From a virus, in IMG/VR virus record IMGVR_UViG_3300025759_009344, positions 1-31,426 of that record: a stretch of DNA of 31,426 nucleotides, one strand, 5' to 3'. Positions 6,038-12,759 of this stretch are shown here, piece by piece (the first letter of the stretch is position 1; every line of letters begins with the position of its first letter). The notes under the pieces were generated by a model. The model had not been told where the DNA came from. It saw nothing but the letters and a program-made list of their open reading frames with translations, and made no database searches. The translations under genes were made by a program, and so were the position numbers.

Positions 6038-6738
6038 TACAAACCAAACCTCCCTCTGAGTGCGTTAAAGTTTTGTTGGATTTCTGATGCTGATAGTGTT
6101 CTGTTGTATGCACTAAATTGAGATATGTTACCGTCAAAATAACCAGTATCACCTCCATTTCCTATCACCGTATTAGCAGATAAAGAAGTTACTGTTGCAG
6201 CAGATACTCCAAGATTACTACTACTATCCAAAACACCATCAATATACCAAGCAAATGTATTAGCATTAGCATCCCATACAGCAGCAATATTGTACCATTG
6301 ATTACTATTCCAATTATCTTTTATTGTAGGTAAGATATTACCACCTCCCCCAATATCAAACCGCAAATTTCCACCTTGAGGTGTTACTCCCCCCCATCTC
6401 ATTTCAAAAAATTCATTAGTGCCATAAGGTCTCGTGTTTCCTGCAAATGATGAATTAACATCAACATCAAGTTTTGCCCAAAAAGATATTGTTCCTGTTG
6501 CTGTGTTTAGTGCTAATGATCCCAATGATACTTGCTCATTAGACCCATCAAAGGTCAAAGAACCACCATTAGCACTATTAAAATTAGCACCATCCATATT
6601 TTGGAGACTTCCATTATTCCCATTACCACTCAAATCAGACCAAGTGGTTCCTGTGCCAGGATAAGACTTAGTATTACCTACATCTAGACACAGAACCAGT
6701 CCATCAGTAACAATCTTGGGAGAATGTGCAAGTGCCAC
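6037..6738 (-). CDS. LamG/concanavalin A-like lectin-fold protein, copy 1
   Basis: 233 residues. After a short lead (VTDGLVLCLDVGNTKSYPGT) comes a LamG-type jelly roll: ISFWAKLD, WYNIAAVWD, FAWYIDGVL and the closing strand with SAYNRTLSASEIQQNFNALR. LamG domains bind glycans or proteins and occur in phage tail fibres and structural proteins. The start is GTG 6738, directly after the previous stop and behind the strong site GGAGGAAG. It is a paralogue of the protein at 7014, with nearly identical first 45 and last 25 residues but a divergent middle. Confidence 0.85.
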   Translation of the reverse strand: MALAHSPKIVTDGLVLCLDVGNTKSYPGTGTTWSDLSGNGNNGSLQNMDGANFNSANGGSLTFDGSNEQVSLGSLALNTATGTISFWAKLDVDVNSSFAGNTRPYGTNEFFEMRWGGVTPQGGNLRFDIGGGGNILPTIKDNWNSNQWYNIAAVWDANANTFAWYIDGVLDSSSNLGVSAATVTSLSANTVIGNGGDTGYFDGNISQFSAYNRTLSASEIQQNFNALRGRFGL

Positions 6739-6990
6739 TTATACTTCCTCCATAGGAGCAGTCCATTCTTCTGTTGCAAGAATCGTAAGAATTTCTGAAT
6801 GATTATAAGGACCTTCGGCACCTACAATATCTGCAACAAATGCAGGTGCTGTTCCATTCCACTTTATAAATGTTTTAGTCTCATCTACTGACTTACGCAC
6901 AGTGTCTGCTGAGGTTTCTCCAACTTGCGAGAAATCAACCTTTGCTAATTCTCCTACTGGAATAATAAGATAACTTCTGTTCTCGTACAT
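6739..6990 (-). CDS. Small 83-aa protein between two LamG genes
   Basis: Starts MYENRSYLIIPVGELAKVDF and ends acidic (WTAPMEEV). No membrane segment, signal or Cys. Its position between two lectin-fold genes and coupling to copy 1 suggest a virion or fibre-assembly role, by context only. The sequence NGTAPAFVADI and the TxD-rich centre do not match a family I know. Confidence 0.7.
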   Translation of the reverse strand: MYENRSYLIIPVGELAKVDFSQVGETSADTVRKSVDETKTFIKWNGTAPAFVADIVGAEGPYNHSEILTILATEEWTAPMEEV

Positions 6991-7009
6991 GGTAATTATT
7001 GTTTTAAAA

Positions 7010-7017
7010 CTATTTAG
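7010..7017 (-). promoter_or_regulatory. Possible late promoter variant CTAAATAG
   Basis: 20 nt upstream of ATG 6990 and overlapping the stop codon of LamG copy 2. Same core as the elements at 2130 and 8742. Confidence 0.4.
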
Positions 7018-7793
7018 ATACCAAAACGACCTCTGAGTGCGTTAAAGTTTTGTTTTACTTCTGATGCTGATAGTGTTCTGTTGTATATGGATACATTTGC
7101 TATTTTACCATCAATCACAGATATCGGACTATTACTAACATTTTCTCCTACTTGAGCACCGATTGCAAGTCTTGCATTTCCATTTTGTATATCACCCAAA
7201 GAACCACCAACAGTAAATGATATAGTTATTGGATATGATACTCCATCTACGAATAAAGAATATCTTCCAGCATTATCAATACTACCATCATAAGAGATAA
7301 CAAAATTATACCATTTACCAGTTTCAATAGTTGCTCCTACAGTTCTATATCCAGTATAAGAACTTACACCTAGGTCAAAATAAGCAACAAATTCAAGTTG
7401 TTGAGATCCAAATGCATTAGAAGGATTTCTTACTAAAAATATATATTGCCTTTGATTTTCTGATAAATTACTGTCACCACTTTTAGTTATTAACGTTCCA
7501 TTAGTAACCAAACTCAAACTATTATATTTTGCCCAAACACTAATAGAAAACTTTTTATCTGGTCCACATGTTACATCATCAAGAATATCTCCTAAGATTA
7601 CAGCCTCATCACTACCATCAAACTGAATAGCATCCCCACTGTAACCAGGACCATTCGTAAGGGTTCCAGTATTCCCATTACCACTCAAATCAGACCAAGT
7701 TGTTCCACTACCAGGATAAGACTTAGCATTACCAGCATCAAGTGCTAATACTAGTCCATCAGTAACAGTTCTAGGATTATAATTTATACCCAT
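7014..7793 (-). CDS. LamG/concanavalin A-like lectin-fold protein, copy 2
   Basis: 259 residues. It shares the entry segment TVTDGLVLALDAGNAKSYPG and SDLSGNGNTG, then a LamG jelly roll (FSISVWAKYNS, WYNFVISYDGS, YSLFVDGV) and the end SIYNRTLSASEVKQNFNALR. Compared with copy 1 the middle is longer and has diverged, as expected if the central loops decide what is bound. A late promoter GATAAATA lies 25 nt upstream. Probably a virion-associated adhesin or decoration protein (inference). Confidence 0.85.
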   Translation of the reverse strand: MGINYNPRTVTDGLVLALDAGNAKSYPGSGTTWSDLSGNGNTGTLTNGPGYSGDAIQFDGSDEAVILGDILDDVTCGPDKKFSISVWAKYNSLSLVTNGTLITKSGDSNLSENQRQYIFLVRNPSNAFGSQQLEFVAYFDLGVSSYTGYRTVGATIETGKWYNFVISYDGSIDNAGRYSLFVDGVSYPITISFTVGGSLGDIQNGNARLAIGAQVGENVSNSPISVIDGKIANVSIYNRTLSASEVKQNFNALRGRFGI

Positions 7794-7817
7794 TTCTAGT
7801 CATAAAACTTATAAACA

Positions 7818-7825
7818 TATTTATC
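7818..7825 (-). promoter_or_regulatory. Late promoter GATAAATA for LamG copy 2
   Basis: An exact NATAAATA match 25 nt before ATG 7793, overlapping the last codons of the upstream membrane-protein gene. Confidence 0.65.
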
Positions 7826-8393
7826 AACAATCATTAAACACACTACCAACTTCGGAACCAATATTAGAACCAACTCTCTGACCTAACAGAGTCATCCATC
7901 CTGCTGCTAACCAACCAATATAAGGAATGTTTAATACTGCGGGAGCAAGAGCACCAGTAGCAATGCTAGTTCCTGCCAGAGCACCTTGTGACCGTGCTCC
8001 AGCGTCCGCTACTAAACACTCTATCTCTTCCGCAGACTTTCCCTCCTCATTTATTTCACCTCCACCAAGATTACGATATCCCTCTGCGGTATATTCGTCC
8101 TTGCGATACTCATTTCTCTTTTCAGTTCCACCACCAAACAATCCTTTCTTGGTCTTATCAAGTTCTAATGACCTTTCAGTAGAAAGAACCTTTGGGTCAT
8201 TAGCACGATACTTCACACTATACCCATCCTTACTTACATTCAGTTCGTAAGAAGAATATTTACCGTCCGGAATATTGATGACTGGACTGCTAAGATTATC
8301 AGTCTTCTTCATTAAGTGTCCCAAAATGCCAATATGAAGGAGACCAAAAGAAACACCAACAAAAAGTATAACAGCATTGGTTACGGATTTCAT
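7824..8393 (-). CDS. Membrane protein of unknown function
   Basis: 189 residues. The N-terminal helix (AVILFVGVSFGLLHIGILGH) looks like a signal anchor. The middle is charged and hydrophilic (TEKRNEYRKDEYTAEGYRN). The C-terminal part has Gly/Ala-rich hydrophobic segments (GTSIATGALAPAVLNIPYIG and WLAAGWMTLLGQ) like a glycine-zipper region. It starts inside the stop of the next upstream gene (ATGA), so the two are coupled. A role in lysis or envelope entry is possible; no family recognised. Confidence 0.7.
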   Translation of the reverse strand: MKSVTNAVILFVGVSFGLLHIGILGHLMKKTDNLSSPVINIPDGKYSSYELNVSKDGYSVKYRANDPKVLSTERSLELDKTKKGLFGGGTEKRNEYRKDEYTAEGYRNLGGGEINEEGKSAEEIECLVADAGARSQGALAGTSIATGALAPAVLNIPYIGWLAAGWMTLLGQRVGSNIGSEVGSVFNDC

Positions 8394-8722
8394 TGTCTTG
8401 GTTTATCTATAGCAGATACTACTGGTGGTTGGTCTTCTTTCTTTCCAGTAGGTGTGTTTCCATTAGGCGTCTTTACACCATTACCACCATTTCTGGCAGG
8501 TGATAGTCCGAATGCAGCTAAAGATCCTGAGAATACAGAAGCAATAAATGTAGGATCAAAGTCTAAAATTTTCTGCCCGTTAGGCATTCTGATATAAGAA
8601 GCAGTTAATAAAGAAGCGGACCAGATCAAGACTACAAGCTTGACCAAATCCGCTAACCATTCTCTGTTTTCTTCGTGATCTTTCTCCACAACCTTTGAAA
8701 TTTCTTTCTTTTGTTCTGGCAT
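8390..8722 (-). CDS. Small two-helix membrane protein, holin-like topology
   Basis: 110 residues. A charged N-terminus (EISKVVEKDHEENREW) is followed by a helix (LVKLVVLIWSASLLTASYI), a short loop and a second hydrophobic stretch (FIASVFSGSLAAFGLSP). The hydrophilic tail (about 35 residues) is rich in Gly, Asn and Pro. This size and topology fit small phage holins, but no conserved motif proves it. It is coupled to the 7824 gene by ATGA and preceded by a hairpin that abuts its ATG. Confidence 0.65.
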   Translation of the reverse strand: MPEQKKEISKVVEKDHEENREWLADLVKLVVLIWSASLLTASYIRMPNGQKILDFDPTFIASVFSGSLAAFGLSPARNGGNGVKTPNGNTPTGKKEDQPPVVSAIDKPRQ

Positions 8723-8749
8723 TGTAGATTAAGAATCTACACTATTTAG
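8723..8749 (-). promoter_or_regulatory. Late-promoter-like CTAAATAG plus a hairpin touching the start codon
   Basis: On the minus strand CTAAATAG (8749-8742) is followed by TGTAGATT-CTT-AATCTACA (8741-8723), a perfect 8-bp stem with a 3-nt loop that ends at the base before ATG 8722. There is no U-run, so it is not a terminator. No Shine-Dalgarno sequence is visible; the stem may control translation. Confidence 0.45.
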
Positions 8750-8992
8750 TTAAGGAGTAAGTAAATCTACAGTAATGTTTGCTTTCTCCAATTCATTATA
8801 TTTTTTACAAAGAGTCTCACTGGATTCGTGTTCCCATTTGTGATATAACTCTTTTAAATGTTTATGATAGTCTTCACCAGTATAGTCTATCATCTCTTTT
8901 GCGACAATGCCCTTTATCAGCATGTCTCTGGTGTATGATACCATGTCTATTTTTTTGTATCCAACAAAGAACTTATCATAATAAATTGACAT
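8750..8992 (-). CDS. Small hypothetical protein
   Basis: About 80 residues from ATG 8992 (a TTG lies one codon upstream). The sequence is mostly charged and probably helical (DYHKHLKELYHKWEHESSET, then KKYNELEKANITV), with no signal or membrane segment. A late element AATAAATA lies about 35 nt upstream. Function unknown. Confidence 0.65.
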   Translation of the reverse strand: MSIYYDKFFVGYKKIDMVSYTRDMLIKGIVAKEMIDYTGEDYHKHLKELYHKWEHESSETLCKKYNELEKANITVDLLTP

Positions 8993-9026
8993 CAAAAGTT
9001 CTTCTTGGCTGGTCTTTGGAATTAAT

Positions 9027-9034
9027 TATTTATT
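9027..9034 (-). promoter_or_regulatory. Late promoter AATAAATA
   Basis: An exact NATAAATA match about 35 nt upstream of ATG 8992, overlapping the TAA of the 46-aa gene at 9030. Confidence 0.55.
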
Positions 9035-9170
9035 GTTGGAAACACCTGAACGTAAAGTTTGGAGTTGTAGGAACACAAAAGTGTTCAGGCGGATTATCAA
9101 TCTTCCATAAAGTGTAGCAAGCAATAATAATCTGAAGGAAGGGAAGAATAAATGTAATGCGTTCTCTCAT
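9030..9170 (-). CDS. 46-aa small membrane or exported protein
   Basis: ATG 9170 overlaps the preceding stop (ATGA). The N-terminus is a short hydrophobic helix (RITFILPFLQIIIACYTLW); the rest is polar with two more Cys (HFCVPTTP, FRCFQQ). The Cys in IIIAC could be a lipobox, but the motif is weak. Support is the tight coupling and plausible composition. Confidence 0.55.
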   Translation of the reverse strand: MRERITFILPFLQIIIACYTLWKIDNPPEHFCVPTTPNFTFRCFQQ

Positions 9171-9397
9171 TCAAAAACTGGGCGAAGTTCAATGTAATTA
9201 TAGTACTCATTCCGATACTTTTCAAGAACATCCTTAGAGTTTCCATAATACCCCATGTGCATATTCACACAATCAAGATAACGAAGATGTTCACGATCGG
9301 AATCTACAGTGTAATTATCACAGTAAAATAGAATCTCCTGAGGAACTTCTACTTGTTTATTTGTGTTTGGTTCCTCAACAAAAAGGGGGAAGGTCAT
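9167..9397 (-). CDS. Small acidic/aromatic hypothetical protein
   Basis: 76 residues, Tyr- and Asn-rich (YLDCVNMHMGYYGNSKDVLE, then YRNEYYNYIELRPVFE), with no signal or membrane segment. It overlaps the metallopeptidase stop by ATGA and is in turn coupled to the 46-aa gene, so the three form one translational unit. Function unknown; a partner or inhibitor of the peptidase is only a contextual guess. Confidence 0.65.
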   Translation of the reverse strand: MTFPLFVEEPNTNKQVEVPQEILFYCDNYTVDSDREHLRYLDCVNMHMGYYGNSKDVLEKYRNEYYNYIELRPVFE

Positions 9398-10053
9398 TTA
9401 ACGTATCCGTTTTTCTTCAACCATTCTAGCGTAAGAGGAGTGGGTTTGTAAACCTCCCACATAGGACCAGCAGCACAAACATCAAGTGCCTTAGCAGTCA
9501 TTCCTTCTGTCTTACCTGCCCACTTTGCTTCTGCTTCCCAAGGAACAGCAGACTTTGGATAGGTCTTCTCTACAATCTCACGCCAGAGTTTAGGTACATC
9601 TTCTTCTGGTTTGATAATGGCAATCATACTATTATCAATGGTTCCTGCCATACAATCTTGAGCAGCGTGCCATCCTTCATGTCTCATAACAGTCATAAGA
9701 ACATCAGGACGCTTCATAAAAGCATCATTCAGATAAAAGTTATTTGTGACTGTATGATAAACACCACGATGTCCAGGAGGAAAGTATCTCTCTGGACCTA
9801 GAAAAACCATAACTCCGATCTTATTAAGGGATAAGAGCATTGAGTTAAACTCGTCAGCAACCACACTAAAATCAGAATCAGGATAGTAACTCTCAATATC
9901 TGAGATAGAGTTGATTCTTCTGACATCTTCGGTGCATTCTTGTAAGATCATGCAACCCATAGAATTCATAGTATAGAATTCTTTGACTTTGGAACCAGCA
10001 AAAGCAGGAGAACAAACTCCAAGTGCCATTAAAGAAAGTAATAATTTTTTCAT
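9394..10053 (-). CDS. Secreted zinc metallopeptidase-like protein (HExxH)
   Basis: 219 residues. A signal peptide (MKKLLLSLMALGVCSPAFA) precedes a mature domain with the gluzincin/zincin motif HEGWH (residues 125-129) in VLMTVMRHEGWHAAQDC. A candidate third ligand is in WEAEAKWAG (E173 or E175), about 45 residues later. Six mature Cys (three before the motif, three after) could form disulfides, fitting export. It may cut a cell-envelope or virion protein. It starts within the stop of the 10050 gene. I cannot name the peptidase family, and the catalytic role rests on the motif. Confidence 0.75.
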   Translation of the reverse strand: MKKLLLSLMALGVCSPAFAGSKVKEFYTMNSMGCMILQECTEDVRRINSISDIESYYPDSDFSVVADEFNSMLLSLNKIGVMVFLGPERYFPPGHRGVYHTVTNNFYLNDAFMKRPDVLMTVMRHEGWHAAQDCMAGTIDNSMIAIIKPEEDVPKLWREIVEKTYPKSAVPWEAEAKWAGKTEGMTAKALDVCAAGPMWEVYKPTPLTLEWLKKNGYVK

Positions 10054-10301
10054 GGTGTTGGAATAGCAGGACCAGTTGTTGATGGAATCGCAGGGCCAGT
10101 AACCTCTGGAACCTCAGGTATAGCACCATCTAAAAGGGCAGGAAGTGCCTCTGTAAGCGCCTCTGTGACCGCTACAGTTACTTTCTCCCTAGCATCTTCA
10201 ATAAGAGTGGTTTTATTGAGATACAAATAAGCACTCCCACCAAGAACTGATAAAGAAACCAGTCCTGATAGAAGTGCGATTGTGTTAATTAGTTTTTGCA
10301 T
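10050..10301 (-). CDS. Small membrane-anchored protein with a Pro-rich tail
   Basis: 83 residues. One N-terminal helix (LINTIALLSGLVSLSVLGGSAYLYL), an amphipathic acidic helix (EDAREKVTVAVTEALTEALP), then repeats GPAIPSTTGPAIPTP. The tail repeat and anchor suggest a periplasmic or surface-exposed adaptor. It is coupled to the metallopeptidase by ATGA. Function unknown. Confidence 0.7.
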   Translation of the reverse strand: MQKLINTIALLSGLVSLSVLGGSAYLYLNKTTLIEDAREKVTVAVTEALTEALPALLDGAIPEVPEVTGPAIPSTTGPAIPTP

Positions 10302-10305
10302 AATG

Positions 10306-10332
10306 CCTAATCACATTATAGTGATATTTAGG
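10306..10332 (-). promoter_or_regulatory. Promoter region for the 10301 gene, palindrome around TATAAT
   Basis: The minus strand reads CTAAATATCAC-TATAAT-GTGATTAGG. A CTAAATAT late-like element (10331-10324) is followed by perfect arms ATCAC/GTGAT around TATAAT (10320-10315). The outer bases CCTAA/TTAGG extend the palindrome with a bulge. It lies 5-31 nt before the start. Confidence 0.4.
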
Positions 10333-10333
10333 A

Positions 10334-10945
10334 TTAAGACCAAACAAGTTTCTTACTATAGTCATAAGCATGTTCTTGCCTATAACCTTTGATTCCCCAA
10401 CCTAACCAATAATAAGAAGGAACCATATACTGGGCAACTGTCCATCCACTTCCCTCAAACTCAGGAAGAACCTTTTGGAACTGAGATTCATTGATCATAT
10501 AACGAACTTGTCCTTCCAGACTGCTTGGATCACAGTCATACTTGTTACAGAAAGTTCCAAGTCCACGATAGCGACCAATAGAGGTCCACTGAATTAAACC
10601 ATATCCACCAGCATAACATTTATCATAAGTAACTCTTGCTCCTCCTTCACAAATGTTAGGAACAAAACCAGATTCAGATTTGATATTACCCATCAAAGTA
10701 GCAAGGGCATTACGATCAGAAATCTTTGTCTTTTGTTGAAGTTGTTCTAAAACATACTTTTCATTTTCATTACATCCTGGACACTTCCAGGTCTTATCAT
10801 CATCAACCTCAAGTTGCACAATTTCCTTTTCTTCAACCTTTTCTTCTACAGGTGCTTCTGGTGCTTGAATCTCATTGATTGCTGGATACGCACATGCTGC
10901 AATGGGAATAGTGATGAGAGAAAGAATTGCTAACTTTTTAAACAT
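10334..10945 (-). CDS. Lipoprotein tail lysozyme-like peptidoglycan hydrolase
   Basis: 203 residues from ATG 10945; the frame stays open upstream but the lipoprotein signal starts here (MFKKLAILSLITIPIAAC, Cys18). A Glu/Val-rich linker leads to a lysozyme-like domain: NALATLMGNIKSESGFVP, GGYGLIQWTSIGRYRGLGTF and a C-terminal YYWLGWGIKGYR. This pattern is that of the phage tail lysozyme family, with E91 in KSESGF the probable catalytic Glu. Several Cys suggest disulfides. A lipobox on such an enzyme points to anchoring in the host outer membrane or delayed lysis rather than incorporation in the tail. Confidence 0.75.
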   Translation of the reverse strand: MFKKLAILSLITIPIAACAYPAINEIQAPEAPVEEKVEEKEIVQLEVDDDKTWKCPGCNENEKYVLEQLQQKTKISDRNALATLMGNIKSESGFVPNICEGGARVTYDKCYAGGYGLIQWTSIGRYRGLGTFCNKYDCDPSSLEGQVRYMINESQFQKVLPEFEGSGWTVAQYMVPSYYWLGWGIKGYRQEHAYDYSKKLVWS

Positions 10946-11030
10946 TATTTTTAATAGAACTCGACATCCGTATAAAGAGAGCGCACTCCCACTTCTCAAT
11001 GGGCAATCTTCACGGCACAGGGTATTTAGC

Positions 11031-11056
11031 AAAAAAGGAAGCAAAAATGCTTCCTT
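11031..11056 (-). terminator. Rho-independent terminator after the peroxiredoxin gene
   Basis: On the minus strand AAGGAAGC-ATTTTT-GCTTCCTT forms an 8-bp stem (11056-11049 with 11042-11035), followed by a T-run to 11031. It is about 30 nt beyond the peroxiredoxin stop and closes the hli/petF operon. Confidence 0.85.
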
Positions 11057-11086
11057 CCAGAATCATAGCAAGTTATTCTTGCCTTG

Positions 11087-11614
11087 TCAAGCAGTTGCTC
11101 CAACCTTTACTGTGGATGAAACATAGTTAAACACTGCATCAGGAGTGGTCTCATAGTAAGGGTCCTCACCAGCATTATCGCATCTACCTTGTTCCTCAAA
11201 GAGTTTTTCGATAACTCCATCAGTAACTACAGCCGCATAACGCCAGGAACGCTCACCAAATCCAAGATTAGACTTGCTTACCAGTTGACCCATACCACGA
11301 GTGAAGTATGCATTGCCATCAGGAATTAGTTTAACCTTTTCGATTCCTTGATCCTTTGCCCAGGCATTCATTACAAACCCATCGTTCACAGAGATACAAT
11401 AGATTTCATCAATACCAAGTGCAGCAAACTCATCATACTTCTCTTCAAAACCAGGAAGTTGATAAGCACTACAAGTAGGAGTAAATGCACCAGGCAGAGA
11501 GAAAATAACAACTCGCTTGCCAGCAAAGATTTCAGCACTTGTACGAGTTACAAACTCACCATCCTCACGAAATACAAATTCTACTTGAGGGACTTGATAC
11601 TGTTCTCTACGCAT
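11087..11614 (-). CDS. Peroxiredoxin, Prx5-like
   Basis: 175 residues. The peroxidatic motif PGAFTPTCS (Cys48) and partner Arg in RSWRYAAVV are present, with family segments FEEKYDEFAALGID and CISVNDGFVMNAW. A second Cys in QGRCDNAGED may resolve the sulfenic acid. It reduces peroxides using a thiol donor. It is the last gene of the hli/petF operon and its ATG overlaps the hli stop (TGATG). Its place there suggests a role in limiting photosynthesis-derived peroxide during infection. Confidence 0.9.
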   Translation of the reverse strand: MRREQYQVPQVEFVFREDGEFVTRTSAEIFAGKRVVIFSLPGAFTPTCSAYQLPGFEEKYDEFAALGIDEIYCISVNDGFVMNAWAKDQGIEKVKLIPDGNAYFTRGMGQLVSKSNLGFGERSWRYAAVVTDGVIEKLFEEQGRCDNAGEDPYYETTPDAVFNYVSSTVKVGATA

Positions 11615-11733
11615 CAGAACACTCCGGGAATAATTTGACCAGTTGTGGCATAAGTCCCAACAGCAATGATAAAACCAAGCATTGCCAGACGGGAATTAAG
11701 AATTTCTGCCTCAGGTGTCCATCCGAATTTCAT
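11614..11733 (-). CDS. hli: High-light-inducible protein, 39 aa
   Basis: Sequence MKFGWTPEAEILNSRLAMLG continues into one helix ending TYATTGQIIPGVF. The chlorophyll-binding signature ExxNxRxAMxG is intact. Such one-helix proteins bind chlorophyll and protect photosystem II. Strong ribosome site AGGAGA 8 nt before the ATG. Short form typical of cyanophages. Confidence 0.93.
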   Translation of the reverse strand: MKFGWTPEAEILNSRLAMLGFIIAVGTYATTGQIIPGVF

Positions 11734-11751
11734 TTGTTTTCTCCTAAAAAA

Positions 11752-12042
11752 TTAAAGGTTTTCTTCTTGTTCAGTGAGGATTACACAATCACTTGTGGGA
11801 TAAGCAACACAAGTAAGAATGTATCCTTCTTCTACTTGTTCATCATCCAGGAATGACTGCTCCTCATTATCAACAGTACCACTTACCAGTTTACCTGCAC
11901 AAGAAGAGCAAGCACCAGCACGGCAGGAATAGAGCATATCCAGACCTGCCTCTTCAGCAGCATCAAGAATGTATTGATCGCCTTCACACTGAATTACATT
12001 CTCAGTGCCATCAGGATTTTGAAGAGTGATGTTATAAGCCAT
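11752..12042 (-). CDS. petF: Plant-type [2Fe-2S] ferredoxin
   Basis: 96 residues. The cluster ligands are C40, C45, C48 and C78 in [13 protein letters not shown] and [11 protein letters not shown], the normal pattern of photosynthetic ferredoxins. It carries electrons from photosystem I to NADP+ reductase, nitrogen enzymes, bilin reductases or ribonucleotide reductase. It sits between hli and a small membrane peptide gene in an operon for redox and light stress. It could also feed the iron-sulfur dehydrase encoded at 26253 (speculation). Confidence 0.95.
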   Translation of the reverse strand: MAYNITLQNPDGTENVIQCEGDQYILDAAEEAGLDMLYSCRAGACSSCAGKLVSGTVDNEEQSFLDDEQVEEGYILTCVAYPTSDCVILTEQEENL

Positions 12043-12047
12043 TAGTT

Positions 12048-12134
12048 TCAGTAAGTTTTAGATAGTTGGTTTACAGAGTGTGCCAGTAAAACGAAAAAGG
12101 CAACACTTGTTATTGTAAAGATAGTTGCGGTCAT
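12048..12134 (-). CDS. 28-aa single-helix membrane peptide
   Basis: ATG 12134 follows a strong AAGGAGA site. The peptide is one hydrophobic helix ([20 protein letters not shown]) with a short polar tail (NQLSKTY). The size resembles small photosystem or cytochrome b6f subunits (PsbN, PetN and similar), but the sequence matches none I can recall. It stands between the acidic protein and petF with normal gene spacing. Confidence 0.65.
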   Translation of the reverse strand: MTATIFTITSVAFFVLLAHSVNQLSKTY

Positions 12135-12146
12135 TGTCAAGTCTCC

Positions 12147-12452
12147 TTAGAAATGTGGTCCGACTCCTGACATCCACGGTTCTTGATAACTCTCAGACCC
12201 ACCACCAAACACAGGGAGAGGATCAAGAGCAAGTGTAGTAGCAACATTTTCAGTTGCCATTTGATATAGAACTTCGTGAATGTTTTCAGGTTCTTTGAAT
12301 GTTACTGGTTTCTCAGTGTATTCTTCATGATGTTCTTCTTCAAGAATCTGCTCACTAATAAGAATTTGTTTTAGTTCAATAGATCTCTCAGTGTCTGGAG
12401 CAGGTCCAAACCAAGGATCATCTTCAAGAATTTCAGGAGCAGGATAAGACAT
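12147..12452 (-). CDS. Acidic protein of unknown function
   Basis: About 101 residues from ATG 12452 (MSYPAPEILEDDPWFG); a TTG 21 nt upstream would overlap the hli gene. Rich in Glu, Pro and His (EQILEEEHHEEYTEKP) with Trp-containing ends (DDPWFGPAP; YQEPWMSGVGPHF). No signal or membrane part. Located between an hli gene and petF, so co-regulated with them. Confidence 0.7.
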   Translation of the reverse strand: MSYPAPEILEDDPWFGPAPDTERSIELKQILISEQILEEEHHEEYTEKPVTFKEPENIHEVLYQMATENVATTLALDPLPVFGGGSESYQEPWMSGVGPHF

Positions 12453-12459
12453 TAGAGAA

Positions 12460-12669
12460 TCAAACAATACCAAAGAACAGTTTACCAGTTGCTGCGTAAG
12501 AAATCAAGCCTGCAATGATACCAAGCATTGCCCAGCGACCATTCATCTTTTCTGCTTTCTCAGAGTGAGGTTCAATACCATAACGCTCAAGTGCCTCCTT
12601 TGTCATATACATTGCAGGCTCTTTGGCAAACATATTCATTTGTCCAAACTCATTCTTTGTAACAGTCAT
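12460..12669 (-). CDS. hli: High-light-inducible protein, 69 aa
   Basis: The start is ATG 12669 (MTVTKNEFGQMNMF). A polar N-terminal extension of about 40 residues precedes the signature EKMNGRWAMLGIIAG and a single helix ending GKLFFGIV. The chlorophyll ligands Glu and Asn/Arg are present. It is the first gene of the operon, with a near-consensus sigma-70 promoter 28 nt upstream. Confidence 0.93.
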   Translation of the reverse strand: MTVTKNEFGQMNMFAKEPAMYMTKEALERYGIEPHSEKAEKMNGRWAMLGIIAGLISYAATGKLFFGIV

Positions 12670-12696
12670 TGTAGTAATGTTAAGTTTTACAACACA

Positions 12697-12725
12697 ATTA
12701 TATAGCAAAAATAAAGAGGGGTCAA
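12697..12725 (-). promoter_or_regulatory. Sigma-70 (early/host) promoter of the hli-petF-prx operon
   Basis: The minus strand has -35 TTGACC (12725-12720), a 17-bp spacer and a perfect -10 TATAAT (12702-12697). The -35 lies in the loop and right arm of the pstS terminator hairpin, so termination and initiation share the same bases. Confidence 0.8.
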
Positions 12726-12733
12726 GCCCCTCT
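12707..12733 (-). terminator. Rho-independent terminator after pstS
   Basis: Minus strand AGAGGGG-CTTGA-CCCCTCT (12733-12727 with 12721-12715), followed by TTTATTTTT. A 7-bp stem 27 nt after the pstS stop. Confidence 0.85.
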
Positions 12734-12759
12734 CGTCAGGATATCCAGATATTAAGAAA

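Noticed and set aside
8779-9117. A 112-aa plus-strand ORF
   Set aside because: It runs antisense to the 8750 and 9030 minus-strand genes, with no ribosome site or signal; unlikely to be coding.
10946-11030. Possible tRNA or promoter between the tail-lysozyme and peroxiredoxin genes
   Set aside because: No cloverleaf or T-loop could be built on either strand. A TTGAGA with a TTTATA 17 bp away is too weak to call a promoter.
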